This document shows, in pieces, positions 1 through 9,113 of a stretch of 64,000 bases of DNA. How positions within the stretch are numbered: position 1 is the stretch's first letter; every line of letters begins with the position of its first letter. The stretch lies in the NCBI RefSeq assembly GCF_003634315.1, contig NZ_RBXL01000001.1:3452501-3516500 (forward strand), written 5' to 3'. This DNA is from Thiocapsa rosea. GTDB taxonomy: Bacteria; Pseudomonadota; Gammaproteobacteria; Chromatiales; Chromatiaceae. A program made the translations under genes and the position numbers. A model generated the notes under the pieces. It saw only the letters and a list, made by a program, of their open reading frames with translations, did not search any database and had not been told where the DNA came from.

Positions 1-142
1 CATGTCCTGTTGTCGGGCTGTTCCACCTTGCAGGCATCAACGAGCGTCGGAGTCGACGCGGTTTCATGATGCTGAAAACAATCTCCTGAACCCAATCTCC
101 TGAGCCGCGTCGCGCCGAGGCTGTGCTTGGGCGACAGCGCCG
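1..142. repeat. Left copy of a ~142-bp inverted repeat (partner 7400-7541)
   Basis: Reverse-complementing 7400-7541 reproduces 1-142 almost base for base; I see only a few mismatches near position 123-138, after which similarity stops. The left copy may continue beyond the window edge. Both copies contain GACGCGGTTT, a motif shared with the ends of the dispersed TTAAACCGCG repeats. There is no ORF that looks like a transposase in the 7.2 kb between the copies. The pair may be a mobile-element remnant or a recombination substrate. Confidence 0.85.
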
Positions 143-211
143 TCAGCGCGCATCTCGCGGGGGTAGGGTTTAGCCCGACCTTCGACTCGCAACCCATTGA
201 CGGAGTACATC

Positions 212-997
212 GTGACACTGACCTCCAGTCCATCTCGCCCGATCCGGATCTCTCTCGCTGTCGCACTCATGGGCGCGGCCGGTGCCCATGCCCACTTCCA
301 GGAGCTCATCCCCTCCACGGATATCGTCAACGCCGAGACCGGCAACAACGTGACGCTGGAGATGCGTTTCACCCACCCCATGGAAGGTGGTCCGCTGATG
401 GCGATGGGAGAACCCGTTCAGGTCGGGGTCCTGAGTCCAGGTGGTCGGGAAGACCTCAAGTCGAGCCTTCAGGCAGAGGAGGTGGACGGTCAGCGCACCT
501 ATCGTCTCGACTATAAGATCAAGCAGCCGGGCGACTATGTCTTCTATCTGGAGCCCGCGCCTTACTGGGAGCCGGCCGAGGAAGCAATGATCGTGCATTA
601 CACCAAGGTCGTCGTCGATGCCTTCGGTGCGGAGGAGGGTTGGGATGCCGATCTCGGCCTGCCGGTCGAGATCGAGCCCCTGGTTCGCCCTTACGGACTC
701 TGGGCCGGCAATCTTTTTCAAGGGATCGTGAAACAAGACGGCAAGGCCGTGCCGTTTGCGGAGGTCGAGGTCGAGTGGCGCAACGACGGCTCGGTCAAGC
801 CGCCATCGGATCCTTACATCACCCAGGTCATCAAGGCCGATGGGAACGGAGTCTTCAGCTATGCCATGCCCAAGGCTGGCTGGTGGGGCTTTGCCGCCCT
901 GCTCGAGGGTGATGAGCCGATGAAGAATCCCGACGGCGAAGAGGTCCCGGTCGAGCTGGGTGCCCTCATCTGGGTCTATACGCGCGAGATGCGCTGA
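212..997 (+). CDS. DUF4198-type exported protein, NikK-like
   Basis: The 261-residue product has an N-terminal signal peptide (hydrophobic stretch around residues 9-25 ending in AHA), so the mature protein would begin with His, a possible metal ligand. The rest looks like the beta-sandwich DUF4198 family, which includes NikK, an accessory component of nickel ECF-type transporters. I chose the GTG at 212 because GGAG sits six bases before it; an in-frame TTG at 197 is also possible. The next gene overlaps by one base (TGATG). The NikMNQO core is not in the window, so a nickel role is inference from family. Confidence 0.75.
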   Translation: MTLTSSPSRPIRISLAVALMGAAGAHAHFQELIPSTDIVNAETGNNVTLEMRFTHPMEGGPLMAMGEPVQVGVLSPGGREDLKSSLQAEEVDGQRTYRLDYKIKQPGDYVFYLEPAPYWEPAEEAMIVHYTKVVVDAFGAEEGWDADLGLPVEIEPLVRPYGLWAGNLFQGIVKQDGKAVPFAEVEVEWRNDGSVKPPSDPYITQVIKADGNGVFSYAMPKAGWWGFAALLEGDEPMKNPDGEEVPVELGALIWVYTREMR

Positions 998-1680
998 TGT
1001 CCGGCGCGGAGATCGCCGACGGTCGAACGCGAGTGGTGTGCAGCGCAAACGGATCGACGAGTGCCGCTTGCCACCTCGCGACGCTTCTGCTGCTGTCGAG
1101 TCTTAGCTCCCCGGCCCTCGCGCACAAGCTCCAAGTCTTCGCCTTTACCGAAGGTGCACGGATCAGCGGATCGGCCTACTTCGCCGGCGGCGGTGCCGCC
1201 TCGGGTGCGCGAATCGAGGTCCGTGACCGCGAGGGCAAGGTGCTGGCCGAGCTTGCGCCGGATGGCGAGGGTAAGTTTGTCTATACGGCTGCGTTGCCCG
1301 TGGATCATCTGATCCTCGCCATCACGGACGACGGTCATCAAGCCGAGTGGCGCGTCCCCGCGGCCGAGCTGGCGGCGGGCTTCGCACCGGACGAATCGCC
1401 CGCCCGGGACGCTGAAAGATCCGAAGGGGGCGAGGTGTCCGTCATTGTAGAGACGGTGCCATCTGCGGTTTCGGCAAACGCCATGGCGGCTCTTGATCCC
1501 GCATTGGAGTCAGCGATCGAGCGCGCCGTCGCGCGACAGATTCGACCCTTGCGCGAGCAGCTCGTTGCCGCGGAGGATCGGATCCGCCTCCAGGACATCC
1601 TCGGCGGCATCGGCTACATCATGGGCCTGACCGGACTGGCTCTCTGGTGGAAGAGCCGCCGTCCGTCCGGTCGGCCTTAG
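997..1680 (+). CDS. NikL-like exported protein with C-terminal membrane anchor
   Basis: The 227-residue protein overlaps the stop of the upstream NikK-like gene, so the two are translationally coupled. It has a hydrophobic secretion segment around residues 28-42 ending in ALA followed by HK, a carboxypeptidase-regulatory-like beta domain (residues ~45-125), a charged linker and a C-terminal transmembrane helix (~205-222) followed by a basic tail. This matches NikL, which accompanies NikK in nickel uptake loci. The long N-terminus before the hydrophobic stretch makes the start uncertain. Substrate is inferred from family only. Confidence 0.65.
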   Translation: MSGAEIADGRTRVVCSANGSTSAACHLATLLLLSSLSSPALAHKLQVFAFTEGARISGSAYFAGGGAASGARIEVRDREGKVLAELAPDGEGKFVYTAALPVDHLILAITDDGHQAEWRVPAAELAAGFAPDESPARDAERSEGGEVSVIVETVPSAVSANAMAALDPALESAIERAVARQIRPLREQLVAAEDRIRLQDILGGIGYIMGLTGLALWWKSRRPSGRP

Positions 1681-1709
1681 GTCTTGCGCGCCCGGACGGG
1701 TGCGCTGGC

Positions 1710-1898
1710 CTATTTCGTCAAGATCAATTTGTTGTTGCGCGTCATTCTCAGGATGTAACGATCGCCCGCGTGATCGATCAGCAGCAGGTTGTACCCGCGC
1801 AACAGCGCGTTGCTGTCGATCCGCGGAAGATCCGCGCGCATCGCTGCGGCAGACTGCGCACGCTGACTCGGGCTCTCGGACAGGGATTCTCTTGGCAT
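1710..1898 (-). CDS. hemP: Hemin uptake protein HemP
   Basis: The 62-residue protein ends in the typical HemP core (residues ~31-62), with the pattern LLRGYN, LLIDHAGDRYILR and NKLILTK. HemP proteins are short iron-regulated factors of heme uptake loci. The ATG at 1898 has GGAG eight bases upstream; a GTG at 1907 is the alternative. A Fur-like palindrome lies about 30 bases upstream, consistent with iron repression. No heme receptor is adjacent in the window, so it stands alone. Confidence 0.85.
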   Translation of the reverse strand: MPRESLSESPSQRAQSAAAMRADLPRIDSNALLRGYNLLLIDHAGDRYILRMTRNNKLILTK

Positions 1899-2415
1899 GG
1901 CCGGCACTCCGCGTGAGTCGGTTTACAAATGCGAATCGTTGTCATTAAGATTATGTCGCGACGCGCCCGCTGTCAAGTCGTCTCGACCAGGTACGCCCTC
2001 TATCGCGTTCCCCCGATGCCGGGTGATACCTGGCAGAATCCAAGGCATCTGCGATGGCCGGGCCTGAATCTCGGCACCCCGTCCTTGAGCCCATTGTTCG
2101 AAACCCAGATCTATAGGTCATTGCGGTGTCGCTGTCCCTCATTTGGAGAGGTTGGTGCGGCGATTCCGGGACACGCTGTCCCGGAAACCAAAACGGCGCC
2201 CATCCCGGACCTTGCGCTGCTGTCCAGCGTGGCGTTTGCCCGGTATCGCAAGGGCACGCCGTTCGAGCCCGAAGCCCGACGAGCCCGACGAGCCGGACCC
2301 CGAGCTGTGCATCCGGTTACAAACCGCGATTCTGGATGCCGGTCTGTTCAGGCAGGCCGACCGGCCGCGCGAGGTCTTCGCCGACGCCTTGACCGACTGC
2401 GCCGCCGTCGAGGCT
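1899..2415. other. Intergenic region hemP / sigma-54 regulator
   Basis: 517 bases without a supported gene. It holds the Fur-like box (1927-1946) and a perfect 10-bp stem hairpin at 2164-2186 (TTCCGGGACA, loop CGC, TGTCCCGGAA). Positions 2260-2400 read as a coding-like plus-strand stretch (acidic DEPDEP repeat, then a helical segment) that runs antisense into the regulator. It may be a gene fragment but I cannot assign it. Confidence 0.5.
1927..1946 (-). promoter_or_regulatory. Fur-box-like palindrome upstream of hemP
   Basis: Read on the minus strand this is AATGACAACGATTCGCATTT, an imperfect match to the Fur consensus GATAATGATAATCATTATC. It sits about 30 bp upstream of hemP. The position and family context support it; the match itself is moderate. 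Confidence 0.5.
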
Positions 2416-3984
2416 CTACCTGTAGTCGGCGGCCCTGAGTCCCTGCGCCTTGAGCTTCATTCGGACCGCTCGCGGCGTGATGCCCATCTGGATCGCGATT
2501 TGATCGACATTGCCGTGACTGACCCTCAATGCCCGGGTCAGCGTGTCGATCTCTGCCTGTTTGGCTGCTTGTTGTTTGCGGGTGCGCCATGCCGGTACGG
2601 ATTCGGGCGGCGCGGTCACCGGGACGTCGATGTCGGTGATCCGAGCATCCGCGGCAAAGATGAAGGCGCGTTCGAGGACGTTCTCCATCTCCCGAATGTT
2701 GCCCGGCCAGGCATAGGCCAAGGCCTTGAGGCGTGCGGCTTGAACCAATGTCTTTTCGGCAGTGGCGTAGCGTTGGGCGAGCTTGCGGAGGATGTGCGTG
2801 ATCAGTGCGTCGATGTCTTCGGTACGCTCGCGCAGCGGCGGGATCGCGATCGGCACGACGTTGAGTCGATAGAAGAGGTCTCGACGGAATTGCCCTGCGT
2901 CGACCATTGCGACGATCTCGCGGTTGGATGCGGCAATGATCCTGACATCCGAGCGTAGGGGACGCTTGCCGCCGACGCGTTCGTACTCGCCTTCCTGGAT
3001 GACACGCAACAACTTGGCCTGTGCCGAAAGCGGGAGGGAATCGATCTCGTCGAGGAAGAGCGTCCCTTTTTCGGCACGTTCGAAGTAGCCGTGATGGACC
3101 TCGTAGGCGCCCGTGAAGGCGCCTTTCTCGTGTCCAAAGAGGGCCGTTTCGACCAGATTTTCCGGGATGGCCCCGCAGTTGACCGTGACCATCGGCTTGT
3201 CGCGACGCGCGCTGAGCCCATGCAGGGCGCGTGCGACAAGCTCTTTGCCGCAGCCGGTCTCTCCGGTGATCATGACGGTGACGTCCGTGGGGGCGACGAT
3301 CCGGACCGCCCGCAGCGCATCGCGCATGGCCGCCGACTCCGCGACGATCGGCTGCAGGGCCGCGTCGGGGCTGCCGATACCGACCGGCGGTGGGCACCAC
3401 TTCTCGCGCAGTCGCCGGTGAACCCTGGGTGTCATGAGTGTCGTGAGGTTTCCCGAGGTCAGGCGCTCGCCGTCCGCCCGGTATTCGGTGCCTTCGTTGC
3501 GCGCGGCAAGCTGCGGATCCAGATAGATACAGACGTCGCAGGAGCCGTCTCCGCCCGCGATCGTCTGTCGTAACTCCACCTTCGCGTAGCCGAAGTGGCG
3601 TGCGGCGATTCCGCCGAAGACGCTCGATGTCATCCGGCAGAGCGAGGGGGCATGCTTGACCTGCTCGCCGAAGGGGCATCGGCTGTTGACGACCCGGACC
3701 GCCCCGGCCTCGGCGGAGGCGCGGGAGAATCGTCCGCCGATCTGATTCTTGATCTCGACGATCAGGTCCGCGTAATGGTCGCGATCCATCGGCCGAGGCG
3801 AGCCGAGGACCTCGCGGGCCTTTTCCTCCAGGCAAACGCCGGCCGTCAGGCCGATCTGCTCGATATGCTCGAGGTGGGCAGAACAATTGGGACACTCGGC
3901 CCGATCCATCGCCTTGGCGATCTCGGACACGAAGGATTGGAGAAAGGCGACCGCGCGTGACGGTGGTTCGGGCGCGTCAGGCAT
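2416..3984 (-). CDS. Sigma-54-dependent transcriptional activator with N-terminal methanogen-output-type sensor domain
   Basis: 522 residues. The N-terminal ~180 residues carry spaced cysteines (CPNC, SRCPFGE, SCDVCIYL) resembling the metanogen output domain MetOD1. A sigma-54 AAA+ domain follows with Walker A GETGCGKE, the GAFTGA loop that contacts sigma-54, and FLDEID as Walker B. A Fis-type helix-turn-helix closes the protein (residues ~480-520). It would activate a -24/-12 promoter in response to an unknown, possibly metal- or redox-related, signal. It lies downstream of the carbonic-anhydrase-like and FmdB genes on the same strand, so those may be part of its regulon. Confidence 0.9.
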   Translation of the reverse strand: MPDAPEPPSRAVAFLQSFVSEIAKAMDRAECPNCSAHLEHIEQIGLTAGVCLEEKAREVLGSPRPMDRDHYADLIVEIKNQIGGRFSRASAEAGAVRVVNSRCPFGEQVKHAPSLCRMTSSVFGGIAARHFGYAKVELRQTIAGGDGSCDVCIYLDPQLAARNEGTEYRADGERLTSGNLTTLMTPRVHRRLREKWCPPPVGIGSPDAALQPIVAESAAMRDALRAVRIVAPTDVTVMITGETGCGKELVARALHGLSARRDKPMVTVNCGAIPENLVETALFGHEKGAFTGAYEVHHGYFERAEKGTLFLDEIDSLPLSAQAKLLRVIQEGEYERVGGKRPLRSDVRIIAASNREIVAMVDAGQFRRDLFYRLNVVPIAIPPLRERTEDIDALITHILRKLAQRYATAEKTLVQAARLKALAYAWPGNIREMENVLERAFIFAADARITDIDVPVTAPPESVPAWRTRKQQAAKQAEIDTLTRALRVSHGNVDQIAIQMGITPRAVRMKLKAQGLRAADYR

Positions 3985-4034
3985 GTTCGATGATCAGTCG
4001 CGTCGAGATCTCGGTTCGGAACAAAACGGCGCTC

Positions 4035-4277
4035 TCACGCATGCCCGCACCCGCATCCGGGGCCGTGTTGGTGACCTCGCGGCGTGTCGGCAGGCTGCAG
4101 TGAACGAATGGCTTGATCTCGGCCTTGGGCCATTCGGCCGTGGACGGCCGGTGCCGACAGAAAGACCCGAATCGTCTTGCCCCCGCAGGCGGGACAGCTC
4201 GGCGCTTCCGCCGTCATGGAGTGGAACCTCTCGAAGGAGGCTTGGCAGCAGCTGCACTGGTAGTCGTAGATCGGCAT
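4035..4277 (-). CDS. FmdB-family zinc ribbon protein
   Basis: 80 residues beginning MPIYDYQCSCC, the hallmark of FmdB/CxxC_CxxC_SSSS regulatory zinc ribbons, with the second knuckle CPACGGK about 25 residues later. The C-terminus ends in a His/Cys-rich tail (HQHGPGCGCGHA), an extra possible metal site. I chose the ATG at 4277, where the family begins; the upstream in-frame extension overlaps the previous gene and looks random. It sits between the beta-carbonic-anhydrase-like gene and the sigma-54 regulator in the same orientation. Function of the family is not well defined. Confidence 0.85.
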   Translation of the reverse strand: MPIYDYQCSCCQASFERFHSMTAEAPSCPACGGKTIRVFLSAPAVHGRMAQGRDQAIRSLQPADTPRGHQHGPGCGCGHA

Positions 4278-4347
4278 CGGAGCAATCTCTAGGTTGTAAG
4301 GCTCGTCGACCAAGGCAAGGCGGCGCCCGAGCCGGGCGCCGTTTCGA

Positions 4348-5001
4348 TCAACGCCAGCGGTTGGGCTGCGGCGTCGTGACACCGAACTGCGCGGAGGTCA
4401 CATCCGTGCGGGAGCGCTTCTCGTCATCGAACACGGGAGGGCGCAAGCGCCGGGTCTCTACCTCCCAGACCCAGCCGCTGACGACCACGTCCTTCGGGAT
4501 CAGCGGGTGATTTCGGAAGGTTTCCACCGTCTTCATGCAGGTGACATCGACATCGTCCATCATCCCGATCCATTTCGCGAAGCCGCCCGCATCGAGCTTC
4601 AACTCGGGCAAGGTCGGATCCAGAGCCAGGTTGTCGATGTCGACGCCTTTGGCCCGGAGTGCCGCTTCCAAGTCCTTGGCGTTCGCCGACAACATCCCGC
4701 ACTGCGTATGTTGGACGATAACGATCTCCTGTGTTCCGAAGAAGTTGCAGGTGAGCATCGCCGATCGGATCGCGTCGTCCGTGACGATTCCGCCGGCATT
4801 GCGGAAGCAATGAGCATCGCCGCCGCCGACCGGGCTGTCGACGCGAATCCCGAGTGCTTCATCGACCGGCAGGCGCTCGTCCATGCAGGCCAAGACCCAG
4901 AGTCGACGGTTGTTGGGGCCATCGGGTCCGAAGCGGCGACGCGTTGCCCAATGATCATAGGCATCGACACGTGCGTTGATCTCGTCTTTCAGATAGCTCA
5001 T
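4348..5001 (-). CDS. Beta-class carbonic anhydrase / carbonyl sulfide hydrolase-like enzyme
   Basis: 217 residues with the beta-carbonic anhydrase zinc site: Cys-x-Asp-x-Arg in ACMDERLP, and His-x2-Cys in QHTQCGML. The short form with CMDERL resembles the clade that includes carbonyl sulfide hydrolase of Thiobacillus thioparus and CS2 hydrolases, rather than the larger housekeeping enzymes. It could hydrate CO2 or hydrolyse COS to H2S and CO2; the latter would feed the dsr pathway of this organism. Start ATG 5001 has AGGAG seven bases upstream. FmdB and a sigma-54 activator follow on the same strand. Confidence 0.8.
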   Translation of the reverse strand: MSYLKDEINARVDAYDHWATRRRFGPDGPNNRRLWVLACMDERLPVDEALGIRVDSPVGGGDAHCFRNAGGIVTDDAIRSAMLTCNFFGTQEIVIVQHTQCGMLSANAKDLEAALRAKGVDIDNLALDPTLPELKLDAGGFAKWIGMMDDVDVTCMKTVETFRNHPLIPKDVVVSGWVWEVETRRLRPPVFDDEKRSRTDVTSAQFGVTTPQPNRWR

Positions 5002-5274
5002 CGCGTTTCTCCTACCCTCAGTTGGTGTTCTGGTTGGCCGAGAACGGCAACCGAAACTCCGCAATGCTTGTGCCAGGGTGGGCGATGATCATCATCAATG
5101 GCTTAGTGTAGCGGTTGGATTTTATTTCGTCGTCTTTTTGGGTGCCATCCGAGATGAGTGAAGTAAAAACAAAGCGTTGTGGATTGGAAGGAAGGCTTCT
5201 GAAAGGGAAGTGCGATTTCCGGGGATCGACATCCCAACTGCACAGACGATGGGTCGGAAGTGACGCCAACGGTC

Positions 5275-5532
5275 GTCGCGAAGCGGCGACATCCCGGGAT
5301 AGACGACTTGCAGTCGTCCTCTTCAGCCGGCCCGACGGCCCGCGAGGTCGCGGTCAACGCGACGCACACGAGAACCGTGCTGAACGCGCTTTGGCACCGG
5401 TGTCCGTTTTGCTCAGCCGTTCGCGATCGTCCTCTCCTTCCAGGTGTTGCCCGACGCGACGGTCGTGCGAGCGAGGCCCGTGGAGGAGGACGACTGCAAG
5501 TCGTCTATCCCGGAGGCACGCCGCTTCGCGAC
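5275..5532. mobile_element. MITE-like element with 47-bp terminal inverted repeats
   Basis: 5275-5321 is the reverse complement of 5486-5532 except for a few bases around 5289-5294. The inner 27 bp match exactly and each arm contains the self-palindrome GACGACTTGCAGTCGTC. The ~165 bp between arms holds no convincing ORF. Size and structure fit a non-autonomous miniature element or a large stem-loop; I see no clear target duplication. Confidence 0.65.
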
Positions 5533-5588
5533 GTTGCTTCCGGCCGATCGGATGTGCAAGGAAAGATCGGTTTGTCCGGAATCCGATG

Positions 5589-5646
<58 letters not shown>

Positions 5647-5710
5647 GTAGAACCTTCGACGACTTACCTTGGTTCCGGCACTGTCGCTAGATCCTTTCCC
5701 GGAAAGCACC

Positions 5711-5796
5711 TTAAACAGCGTCCCCCGCCAAGGGCCGTTGATGCATCAAACGTCGAGCTCACTCGAAACTGAGCATCTCGCTCTGTACGCGGTTTA
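5711..5796. repeat. Dispersed TTAAACCGCG repeat, single module (copy H)
   Basis: Begins TTAAACAGCGTCC and ends GCTCTGTACGCGGTTTAGG. It matches only the second module of the family (compare 9827-9900). Its right end contains the TAA stop codon of selO. Confidence 0.8.
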
Positions 5797-7281
5797 GGTC
5801 CCGCAGAAGGTCTTCAGCACACGCTCCTCTTCCTGCGGCGGCTCGGTGTAGCCGGCGAGGTCAGGACGATCCTCGTAGGGGCGCTCGAGGACGCGCAGGA
5901 TGGCTTCGAATGGTCCGAAGTCACTCTGCTCGACGGCCGCATTCAGCGCCTGCTCGACGCGATGGTTGCGCGGTATGACCGCCGGATTGGCGCGACGCAT
6001 TCCCTCGGCGCGCTCGGCGGGTGTTTGCGGATCTCGGTCGAGTCGTGTGCGCCATTGCGCGGCCCACGCCTCGTAAGCCTGCCGGTCGACGAACAAATCG
6101 CGTACGCCGCTGTCCGCCCGGGGATCCGCGGCCGCGTCGCAGAGGTGGCGAAAGGTCAGGGTGAAGTCGGCGCCGGATGTCTTCATGGCGTCCAAGAGTC
6201 CGTGGATGAGGTCGACATCGTCCGGCTCGGCGGTGGCGAGGCCGAGCTTGCGTCGCATGCCGGCGGTCCAGTGCTCCTCGTAGCGACCGAAGAAGCCGCG
6301 GATGAGGTCGGTCGCCTGTTGGATCGCGGCGTCCGATGCCCCGTCGATCAAGGGCAGCAGGGTCTCGGCGAAGCGGGCGAGGTTCCACTGGGCAATTCCC
6401 GGTTGATTGCCGTAGGCGTAACGACCACCGCGATCGATGGAGCTGAAGACGGTCGCGGGATCATAGGCGTCCATGAAGGCGCAAGGCCCGTAGTCGATCG
6501 TTTCGCCCGAGATCGCCATGTTGTCGGTGTTCATGACGCCGTGGATAAAGCCCACGTGCATCCAGGCGGCGATCAGGGCGGCTTGTCGCTCCAGGACGGC
6601 TTCGATGAGTGCGAGGTAGGGCGAGTCGGTCTCGGCGGCCTCCGGGTAATGGCGGGCGATGACGTGATCGGCGAGATGTCGCACGGCCTCGGTGTCGCCG
6701 CGCGAGCCGAAATACTGGAAGGTCCCGACGCGGATGTGGCTGCTTGCGATGCGTGTCAGGATGGCGCCGGGCAGGATGGTCTCTCGATAGACAGGCTCGC
6801 CGGTCGTGACGGCGGCGAGCGCGCGGGTGGTCGGAATCCCGAGCGCGTGCATGGCCTCGGCGAGGATATATTCACGCAGGACTGGCCCGAGCGCCGCGCG
6901 TCCGTCGCCGCTGCGTGAGAAGGGCGTTTGTCCGGAGCCCTTCAGTTGGATGTCGCGACGTTGGCCGGCACGGTCGACCACCTCGCCGAGGAGGATCGCT
7001 CTGCCGTCTCCGAGTTGAGGGACGAAGTTGCCGAACTGATGGCCCGCATACGCCATCGCGATCGGATCGCCTCCGTCCGGCAGGCGATTCCCGGCGAAGA
7101 GCAGCGCAGCCACCTCCGGATCGGTCGCCGCAGGATCCAGGCCGAGCTCTTCGAACAGCGCAGCGTTCAGCTTGATCAAGCCGGGTGCCGTGACGGGCGT
7201 GGGACGGATGCGGGCGTGAAAATGATCGGGTAGACGTCGATAGCTGTTGTCGAACGCGAAGCGAATGGCCTGCTGTGTCAT
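5794..7281 (-). CDS. selO: Protein adenylyltransferase SelO (YdiU/UPF0061)
   Basis: 495 residues matching the SelO pseudokinase-fold family throughout (for example AYAGHQFGNF, QLGDGRAILLGEV, LKGSGQTPFSRSGDGRA, HGVMNTDNMAI). SelO transfers AMP to Ser/Thr/Tyr and is linked to redox homeostasis. The C-terminus is KTFCGT, so a Cys occupies the place of the selenocysteine found three residues from the end in eukaryotic homologues. The ATG at 7281 starts the conserved region; an upstream in-frame extension has no support. The stop codon lies in the edge of repeat copy H, yet the native C-terminal motif is intact. Confidence 0.95.
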   Translation of the reverse strand: MTQQAIRFAFDNSYRRLPDHFHARIRPTPVTAPGLIKLNAALFEELGLDPAATDPEVAALLFAGNRLPDGGDPIAMAYAGHQFGNFVPQLGDGRAILLGEVVDRAGQRRDIQLKGSGQTPFSRSGDGRAALGPVLREYILAEAMHALGIPTTRALAAVTTGEPVYRETILPGAILTRIASSHIRVGTFQYFGSRGDTEAVRHLADHVIARHYPEAAETDSPYLALIEAVLERQAALIAAWMHVGFIHGVMNTDNMAISGETIDYGPCAFMDAYDPATVFSSIDRGGRYAYGNQPGIAQWNLARFAETLLPLIDGASDAAIQQATDLIRGFFGRYEEHWTAGMRRKLGLATAEPDDVDLIHGLLDAMKTSGADFTLTFRHLCDAAADPRADSGVRDLFVDRQAYEAWAAQWRTRLDRDPQTPAERAEGMRRANPAVIPRNHRVEQALNAAVEQSDFGPFEAILRVLERPYEDRPDLAGYTEPPQEEERVLKTFCGT

Positions 7282-7399
7282 GCGATGGTCTGATGTCGGC
7301 TGTGACTCGATACAGTAGGCATGCGGCCATCCCGGCGATTCGCAACTCAACCGCCGCTGAACCGCGTTCCCCGCTAGACGCGCGCTCCGAGGTCTTCTC

Positions 7400-7541
7400 G
7401 GCCCTGTCGCCCAAGAGCAGCCTCGGCGCGACGCGGCTCAGGAGATTGGGTTCAGGAGATTGTTTTCAGCATCATGAAACCGCGTCGACTCCGACGCTCG
7501 TTGATGCCTGCAAGGTGGAACAGCCCGACAACAGGACATGA
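7400..7541. repeat. Right copy of the ~142-bp inverted repeat (partner 1-142)
   Basis: Reverse complement of 1-142 with few mismatches. It lies between the starts of selO (minus) and the end of the porin gene, in DNA without a gene of its own. Just to its right, two more GCGGTTTCATC motifs occur at 7552-7575. Confidence 0.85.
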
Positions 7542-7572
7542 CGCCACCGGACGCGGTTTCATCGCGGTTTCA

Positions 7573-8781
7573 TCAAAGCTCCGCCACCAGACGCAACCCG
7601 AAGATCCAGCCCTCGATGTCCTCGCCGCTGTCGTAGGCGTCGGCCATGTATTGGATGTCGGCGGTGAGGGCGAGGAAGTCGTTGGCGGCGAAGCGGTAGT
7701 AGAGCTCGGCGACGTTGGTGTTGGAGATCCCGGTGTTGGCGCCGTCGAGATAGCCGTAGGCAATGCCGACGGTGTCGGCCTCGCGGCCCCACAGACCGCC
7801 GCCGAGCTGCAGTCCGCCGGTGTAGAGCCCGCGGTAGTCGAGGATGTCTTTATGGTCGGTCCAGCCCAGGCGCAGGAAGGCGCCGAGATGATCGCCGAGG
7901 GCCTGGTCGAAGGACAGGCCGTAGCCCATCAGATCGGTCTTCTGCGCGGCGACCGGCGCGCCGTCCTGCGGTGCGTCCTCGGTCCACTCCGCTGCCTCGC
8001 CGAGGTCGGCGCTGGGCCTGAAGAAGGCCGAGGAGGTGCCGGTGATCACGGCGCGGTAGTTGCCCTCCCCGAGCGCGGTGTCGAGACGATAGCCGACCTG
8101 CGCGCCCCAGAAGTTGTAGTTGTTGCCGTCGTCGTTCTCGCCGATGTTCAGCGCCGCGGCCTTGATCTCCCAGTCCCCCAGCGCCAGCTCGAGTGCCGCG
8201 CCTGCATCGTAGGACGGCAGATTGAAGCCGCCGGAGTTTACGAACGCCTCGTTCATGAACTGGGTGAATTCGTCGTTGGCGTAGGCGTTCTCGTCCAGAT
8301 ACCCGGTGGAGTCGATGATGCCGAAGGTCGCCCCGAGGGTGGCGTCCTCGGCCAGCGTAAAGGTGTGCTTGTACCAGGCCTGCAGCAGGTAGTCGCGCCC
8401 GCGCCCGTTGATGTCCTTCAGATCGTCCTCGAGATCGACCGCCCAGGGGGCGAGCACGAAGGGCGAAACGGCGTTCAGGCCGTTGTCCACGGCAAAACCG
8501 AACAGGGCGAAGAACTCGTCGCGCTCGCTGGGGCGAACGCTCAATTCAAGCTGAAACGGCATGCCGCCCCGGCAGGTGTTGCCCTCCAGCGACTGCCCGT
8601 CCTCGTCGACCAGCCCGCCCAGACCTTCCTGGCATTGACCCGCCGCGCCCAACACCGCCCCGATCGAGAAGCTGTCGGTAACGTCGTAGGCCCGAATCGG
8701 CGCCGCCGATGTGGCGAGTAGGCCGGAGGTCAGCGCAGCCAAGACGAGGCTGCGGTCGGCGGGATGTTTGATGCGAGACAT
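7573..8781 (-). CDS. Outer-membrane porin, carbohydrate-selective OprB type
   Basis: 402 residues with a signal peptide (charged start, hydrophobic residues ~11-30, cleavage near IRA). The mature part is Gly/Asp/Asn-rich, with alternating aromatic and polar residues typical of beta-barrel strands, and ends in an IFGLRLVAEL strand with C-terminal Leu. Features such as AWYKHTF, FWGAQVGYRLD and GGLWGREADTVGIAYGY fit the OprB family of sugar-diffusion porins. ATG 8781 has GGAG eight bases upstream. It is monocistronic; the substrate is unknown. Confidence 0.8.
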   Translation of the reverse strand: MSRIKHPADRSLVLAALTSGLLATSAAPIRAYDVTDSFSIGAVLGAAGQCQEGLGGLVDEDGQSLEGNTCRGGMPFQLELSVRPSERDEFFALFGFAVDNGLNAVSPFVLAPWAVDLEDDLKDINGRGRDYLLQAWYKHTFTLAEDATLGATFGIIDSTGYLDENAYANDEFTQFMNEAFVNSGGFNLPSYDAGAALELALGDWEIKAAALNIGENDDGNNYNFWGAQVGYRLDTALGEGNYRAVITGTSSAFFRPSADLGEAAEWTEDAPQDGAPVAAQKTDLMGYGLSFDQALGDHLGAFLRLGWTDHKDILDYRGLYTGGLQLGGGLWGREADTVGIAYGYLDGANTGISNTNVAELYYRFAANDFLALTADIQYMADAYDSGEDIEGWIFGLRLVAEL

Positions 8782-9113
8782 AGCGGAGACTCCATTTTGA
8801 TGCGAAAGCAAATAAAAAGCGTTCGCATTTATAAAGTGTATCCGAGAGTGAGTAAAGGCGGATGGCGTGCTGCGCTGCAGTATTTTCCGACCGAACGGCG
8901 GAAAGTTGATCTCGATCAAAAGAAGCCCCGGTCCGGGTCTCTCCGGGTGGCGCGAAAAGCGTGGTGGAGCGAGGGGATGCAAGCGGGTTTGAAATGAGGC
9001 CGGAGGCGGGATCTAAAGCGGCGGTTTCAACCGCATGCTCCGAGCGCGTTCCGGTCGACGCGCGGGGCGATGTGATCCATCCATGGATCGTGCAACAGGC
9101 GCGGCCCGTGGCT
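8782..9113. other. Intergenic region porin / DsrC paralogue
   Basis: 332 bases with no supported gene. The first ~80 bases upstream of the porin are AT-rich and probably hold its promoter. I see only a short hairpin (GCGGTTTCAACCGC at 9021-9034) otherwise. Confidence 0.5.

Noticed and set aside
2143-2958. 271-codon plus-strand frame before and antisense to the sigma-54 regulator
   Set aside because: Most of it lies antisense to the regulator. Its first ~90 codons look somewhat coding, so a gene fragment is possible, but no family is recognised.
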